DNA of 64,000 nucleotides, taken from contig NZ_AP017312.1 in assembly GCF_002355375.1 (NCBI RefSeq), positions 3,322,001 to 3,386,000 of the forward strand. Direction: 5' to 3'. The position numbers were made by a program, and so were the translations under genes. The notes under the pieces are model-generated. The model did no database searches, had not been told where the DNA came from, and worked only from the letters and a program-made list of their open reading frames with translations. This stretch comes from Aneurinibacillus soli. Its GTDB lineage: Bacteria > Bacillota > Bacilli > Aneurinibacillales > Aneurinibacillaceae. Positions 61,219-64,000 of this stretch are shown here, in pieces (position 1 is the stretch's first letter; each line of letters starts with the position of its first letter).

Positions 61219-62465
61219 CAAGCCTGTTGATTAGCTAATAAAAGGTAGAAAAAAGGTCGCCTTTTCAGTAGAATCGTTTGTACCACCAAACCGATTCAGA
61301 AAGAGGCGACCTCATGAAAAAGTCTACCACGTTCACTACAATTGTTCAAACACTGTTATCAGAAGAGGAGATTCAATCTGTGGTACAGGACGTTGAATAC
61401 GAGGAAAAAGCAAGGAAATTCACAACTTCTACGTTACTTCATTACTGGGCCATGGCCGCATTCGAAGAATGGGAAGGATTTCGTTACGGAGCGGATCGCT
61501 CATCGTCTTGCGGACTTCCGTCCGCTAACTATTCCACTTTTTCTAAAAAAGCAAGTGATGTTCCCTATACTGTATTTAAAAAGTTATTTCATCATCTTGT
61601 GTCCAAATGTAACCGTGCTACAAGACGTAAGTTGGCGATCCCCAAAAAACTTTTACTCGTTGATTCCACTACCATTACCGTAGGAAAACCACGACTTCCT
61701 TGGGCTCTTTATCATGGAAAACGTGCAGGCATCAAGCTACATGTGGCTTTTGATCCCGATCAGGAAACGCCTGTTCACGTAATCGAATCGATAGGAAGTA
61801 AACATGACAGTCCATTCTTAGATCAACTAGCGAACCCTTCTTTTCTTCTTGTTGCCGACAGAGCGTACGGAAAAATCGAACGGTTTGATCAATACCTGAA
61901 AGATAAGCAGTCTTTCGTCATTCGAATCAAAGAAAATGTCACAATCGATACACCACGATCTCTTCGACGCTGCTCCTCTACTGCATCCTCTGTAATCAAA
62001 GACAGTACGTGCTATCTCGGCACTTCTCAGTGTCGTTCTCAAGAGCGGCATCGTGTTATATTTTTTACAGATGATGAAGGGAATGAGATTCGAGTCGTAA
62101 CGGATCGAAGAGACCTATCTGCCGAAAAAATTGCGGAGATTTATAAAGCCAGATGGCAAATCGAAACGTTTTTCCGCTGGATTAAGCAACACGTAAATGT
62201 ACCAGTATTGTTTGGTACCACTAAAAATGCTGTATACGGTCAATTGTATACGGCTTTAATTACCTATGTTTTGATAAAGTGGATCTATGAGAAGGCGAAA
62301 CCGATGGTTTCACGTTTCGCTATGCTATCTTTTATTCAGTTTGCACGTCTTTTACGGTTTGAGAGCCTTCAGGTCGAATGGATGATTGCAATTCATACAG
62401 TAGTAAGTGAATCTCTACTCATACAAGGAAGTAGTTTGTCTAAAATTGGTTAATCAACAGGCCTG
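61219..62465 (+). mobile_element. IS4-family insertion sequence, complete
   Basis: 1247 bp. Terminal inverted repeats CAAGCCTGTTGATTAGCT (61219) and, on the other strand, CAGGCCTGTTGATTAACC (62465), 15 of 18 matches. A 9-bp target duplication ATCGTATAC lies on both sides (61210-61218 and 62466-62474). The transposase frame is intact, so the copy looks recent and perhaps active. It sits near the 3' end of a CPBP protease relic. Confidence 0.9.
61314..62453 (+). CDS. IS4-family transposase
   Basis: 379 residues. DDE residues: Asp in LLLVDSTTI, Asp in LLVADRAYGK, and Glu in the IS4 signature YKARWQIETFFRWIKQH (Y-x2-R-x3-E-x6-K). An N-terminal DUF4372-like region (IQSVVQDVEYEEKARKFTT and LHYWAMAAFEEW) is present. 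ATG 61314 follows AGAGGCGACC. The stop overlaps the right inverted repeat. Confidence 0.93.
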   Translation: MKKSTTFTTIVQTLLSEEEIQSVVQDVEYEEKARKFTTSTLLHYWAMAAFEEWEGFRYGADRSSSCGLPSANYSTFSKKASDVPYTVFKKLFHHLVSKCNRATRRKLAIPKKLLLVDSTTITVGKPRLPWALYHGKRAGIKLHVAFDPDQETPVHVIESIGSKHDSPFLDQLANPSFLLVADRAYGKIERFDQYLKDKQSFVIRIKENVTIDTPRSLRRCSSTASSVIKDSTCYLGTSQCRSQERHRVIFFTDDEGNEIRVVTDRRDLSAEKIAEIYKARWQIETFFRWIKQHVNVPVLFGTTKNAVYGQLYTALITYVLIKWIYEKAKPMVSRFAMLSFIQFARLLRFESLQVEWMIAIHTVVSESLLIQGSSLSKIG

Positions 62466-62771
62466 ATCGTATACATCTGAAATTATTAAACCACTAAAAA
62501 CCATAAGAAAATTAAAAGCTACATGCCATATTAATGCAGGAATAATGCTCCTAGACTTAACTGTTATACCTCCGTAAAAAAATCCTCCAATAGAAAAGGT
62601 AATACACGTAGTCCAAGGAAATCCAAGAGAATAGTGTTGTAAACCAAACCCTAAACTTGTTATTATAACTGCCCATTTTTCTCCTAATTGCTCTGAAAAT
62701 CGACTCAGAAGTATACCCCTCCATAGAAATTCTTCAAGAGTTGCATTTGTAATGGAAAATATGATTGCTAA
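62466..62771 (-). pseudogene. CPBP-family intramembrane protease relic, cut by the IS
   Basis: The minus frame reads TLEEFLWRGILLSRFSEQLG (the EExxxR motif), SLGFGLQHYSLGFPW and PALIWHVAFNFLMVFSG (second and third conserved His motifs): the C-terminal catalytic core of a CPBP/Abi protease. The first half is missing, with a stop codon at 62772-62774 before the homology. Removing the IS and one target repeat joins it to 61198-61209 and restores a stop after SDVYDNEP. So 5' truncation and IS insertion are two separate events. Non-functional. Confidence 0.8.
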
Positions 62772-62812
62772 TTAGACAGCTTATACAATGCGTTATGGCT
62801 ACCTCTGTATAA

Positions 62813-62850
62813 CAAAAAGCCCTTACCGCTTGGGTACGGTGGGGCTTTAT
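62813..62850 (-). terminator. Terminator of the HEPN-type gene
   Basis: AAAGCCCTTACCG pairs with CGGTGGGGCTTT (62816-62848) with small mismatches, and the minus strand continues with TTTTTGTT. Confidence 0.75.
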
Positions 62851-62888
62851 TTGCGAAAAATAAATGGCACAATTTTCTATCCTATATC

Positions 62889-64000
62889 TTAATTAAACCT
62901 ATAATTAAGGACATTTATATCCCTATTTTCTTTTAGCTTTTTGATAAAGATTGATTGATTCAAATGCCATTTTAAAAACATATCTCTTAAATTCACATTA
63001 TAATCCTTACTATGTTCGTATAATACTTGGACTAGCAATCTGTTGGAATACTCTTTAACCTTTGCTACATAATGCGGAAGCAACGTATTATCATAGTGCG
63101 CATTATGTACAATCTTATTTCTGTACCTGTAAATATATAAAATATCGTCTTGGATTTGTTTTATTCTTTCTTCAATAACTTTAAGGGCAAATTTATTTTG
63201 ACCATAAAATTTATCAACATAAGTGATTCTATCCTTAATTACTCTACAATCTGTATACGTATTTAGTTCATCTAAATTTTCAACAAAGTCATCTAATCGA
63301 ATAAACTCTCCCTCTTCCACTTTTAAACCACACTTCTTCTTAATTTCCTCTGGCAATTCAATTGCTCTTCTCGCACTCTTTTCCTTAAACGAAAACACCT
63401 CATTATTCACTAAATTACCTATATATTGGAACAACTCTGCGCATATACCATTCTTATAACTCATTATTTCTATACACGGTATAAGTTCTTTAGCCAAAGT
63501 ATAGGTAGTTTCTTTTTCCTTGTTGAGTATTAACTGCCTTCCCTCTTCAGTAAAGTCTTTAAAATCCATTAGGTTTTCAATTGCTACCCAATAATTAAGT
63601 AATTTATCTTCTGCTTTAATTGATTCCTCTCCTTTTCTAAACCAATGCAATGAATCAACAATTTTTTTCTCTATAAATGATTGCTTTTCTTGATTCCTAT
63701 ATAAATAACTACCTACTTTCTCAAAAATAAGTTGATATTCTTCACCTATGTATACCTCGCTCATATTAACTGAGTATTGGACTTTTAGTCTTTCATGAAT
63801 ACCAGATTCATATCCTCCACTAGCCCTTAGCTGAAATTCTTCATCTAAGATTAAGCAGTCATCTTTAACAACCTTAAAATCAACCTTACTTTTGTAAAAA
63901 CATCTTAATAAATCAAAAGCCTTTTCAATCTTATTAATAGCCGTGTACCTTGCAACTCTATCATCAATGGCATTTACCCAGACAGCAGCATTAAAAATAT
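62889..64000 (-). CDS. HEPN-domain (ApeA-like) protein, 5' end outside the window
   Basis: The frame is open from 62889 to the window edge, with no stop between 63764 and 64000, so ATG 63764 is internal and at least 370 residues are coded. The segment HWFRKGEESIKAEDKLLNYWVAIENLMDF resembles the start of ApeA-like HEPN domains. YRYRNKIVHNAHYDN contains the HEPN ribonuclease motif R-x4-6-H (RNKIVH). Its GC is very low. ApeA-type proteins act in phage defence by abortive infection through RNA cleavage. The N-terminal sensing part is unseen, so the exact type is open. It adjoins an IS and a broken gene, a typical accessory setting. Confidence 0.7.
   Translation of the reverse strand, partial: IFNAAVWVNAIDDRVARYTAINKIEKAFDLLRCFYKSKVDFKVVKDDCLILDEEFQLRASGGYESGIHERLKVQYSVNMSEVYIGEEYQLIFEKVGSYLYRNQEKQSFIEKKIVDSLHWFRKGEESIKAEDKLLNYWVAIENLMDFKDFTEEGRQLILNKEKETTYTLAKELIPCIEIMSYKNGICAELFQYIGNLVNNEVFSFKEKSARRAIELPEEIKKKCGLKVEEGEFIRLDDFVENLDELNTYTDCRVIKDRITYVDKFYGQNKFALKVIEERIKQIQDDILYIYRYRNKIVHNAHYDNTLLPHYVAKVKEYSNRLLVQVLYEHSKDYNVNLRDMFLKWHLNQSIFIKKLKENRDINVLNYRFN

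Noticed and set aside
1-64000. CRISPR array
   Set aside because: No regularly spaced direct repeats with unique spacers were seen on either strand, and no cas gene.

Overview
The window comes from an endospore-forming Bacillales chromosome, probably Aneurinibacillus/Brevibacillus-like. The evidence is a type-B RNase P RNA, an alpha/beta SASP, GerW (YtfJ), an SLH protein, a class IV PHA synthase cluster (PhaRC), perfect GlnR/TnrA boxes and CcpA cre sites. The genus is an inference from gene content.

Layout. 1-4020: the end of a NiaP/YceI-like transporter, then a ketone-body operon in which scoA and scoB are intact but the sigma-54 activator, GntP permease and 3-hydroxybutyrate dehydrogenase are all broken. 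4080-4660: rnpB and two tRNAs. 4660-7415: a DinB protein, three related non-coding repeats and a pair of unrecognised genes sharing a C-terminal motif. 7670-14000: acetyltransferase, DUF1232 and DUF2062 proteins, a TrpXYZ-like ABC transporter and an RluD-like synthase. 14150-17605: pyruvate carboxylase. 17633-23310: a Tn554-like transposon carrying two tyrosine recombinases, which separates the two arms of the old pyc/ytfJ terminator. 23331-31234: gerW, ytfI, an SLH protein, a GctAB-like CoA transferase, an amino acid permease, an acyl-CoA synthetase and a SASP. 31323-33468: TerC, Crp/Fnr and MOSC proteins. 33711-38676: a three-gene phosphorelay/c-di-GMP operon. 38770-47555: purU, folE, HAD, DUF294-amt, PAP2, methyltransferase, truncated haemoglobin and mtnA. 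47700-52253: a 28-residue ORF, then phaJ, phaP, phaQ and phaR-phaB-phaC. 52328-61073: nifZ-thiI, a cre-linked 53-residue gene, two SDRs, an M20 hydrolase, small membrane proteins and a permease. 61198-64000: an IS4-family element with a 9-bp target duplication inside a CPBP protease relic, then a partial HEPN-type gene.

Themes. Carbon storage and acyl-CoA metabolism recur: PHA genes, scoAB, the GctAB-like pair, the acyl-CoA synthetase and pyc. cre or cre-like sites lie near sco, the acyl-CoA synthetase and the 53-residue gene. Nitrogen control is explicit at amt, where GlnR/TnrA boxes flank the promoter at activation and repression positions. No CRISPR array or complete defence island was seen; the only defence-like gene is the partial HEPN protein at the right edge. 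The best candidates for something undescribed are the transposon with its extra DNA-binding gene, the GlnK-less amt-DUF294 pair, the small-protein genes and the paired coiled-coil genes.
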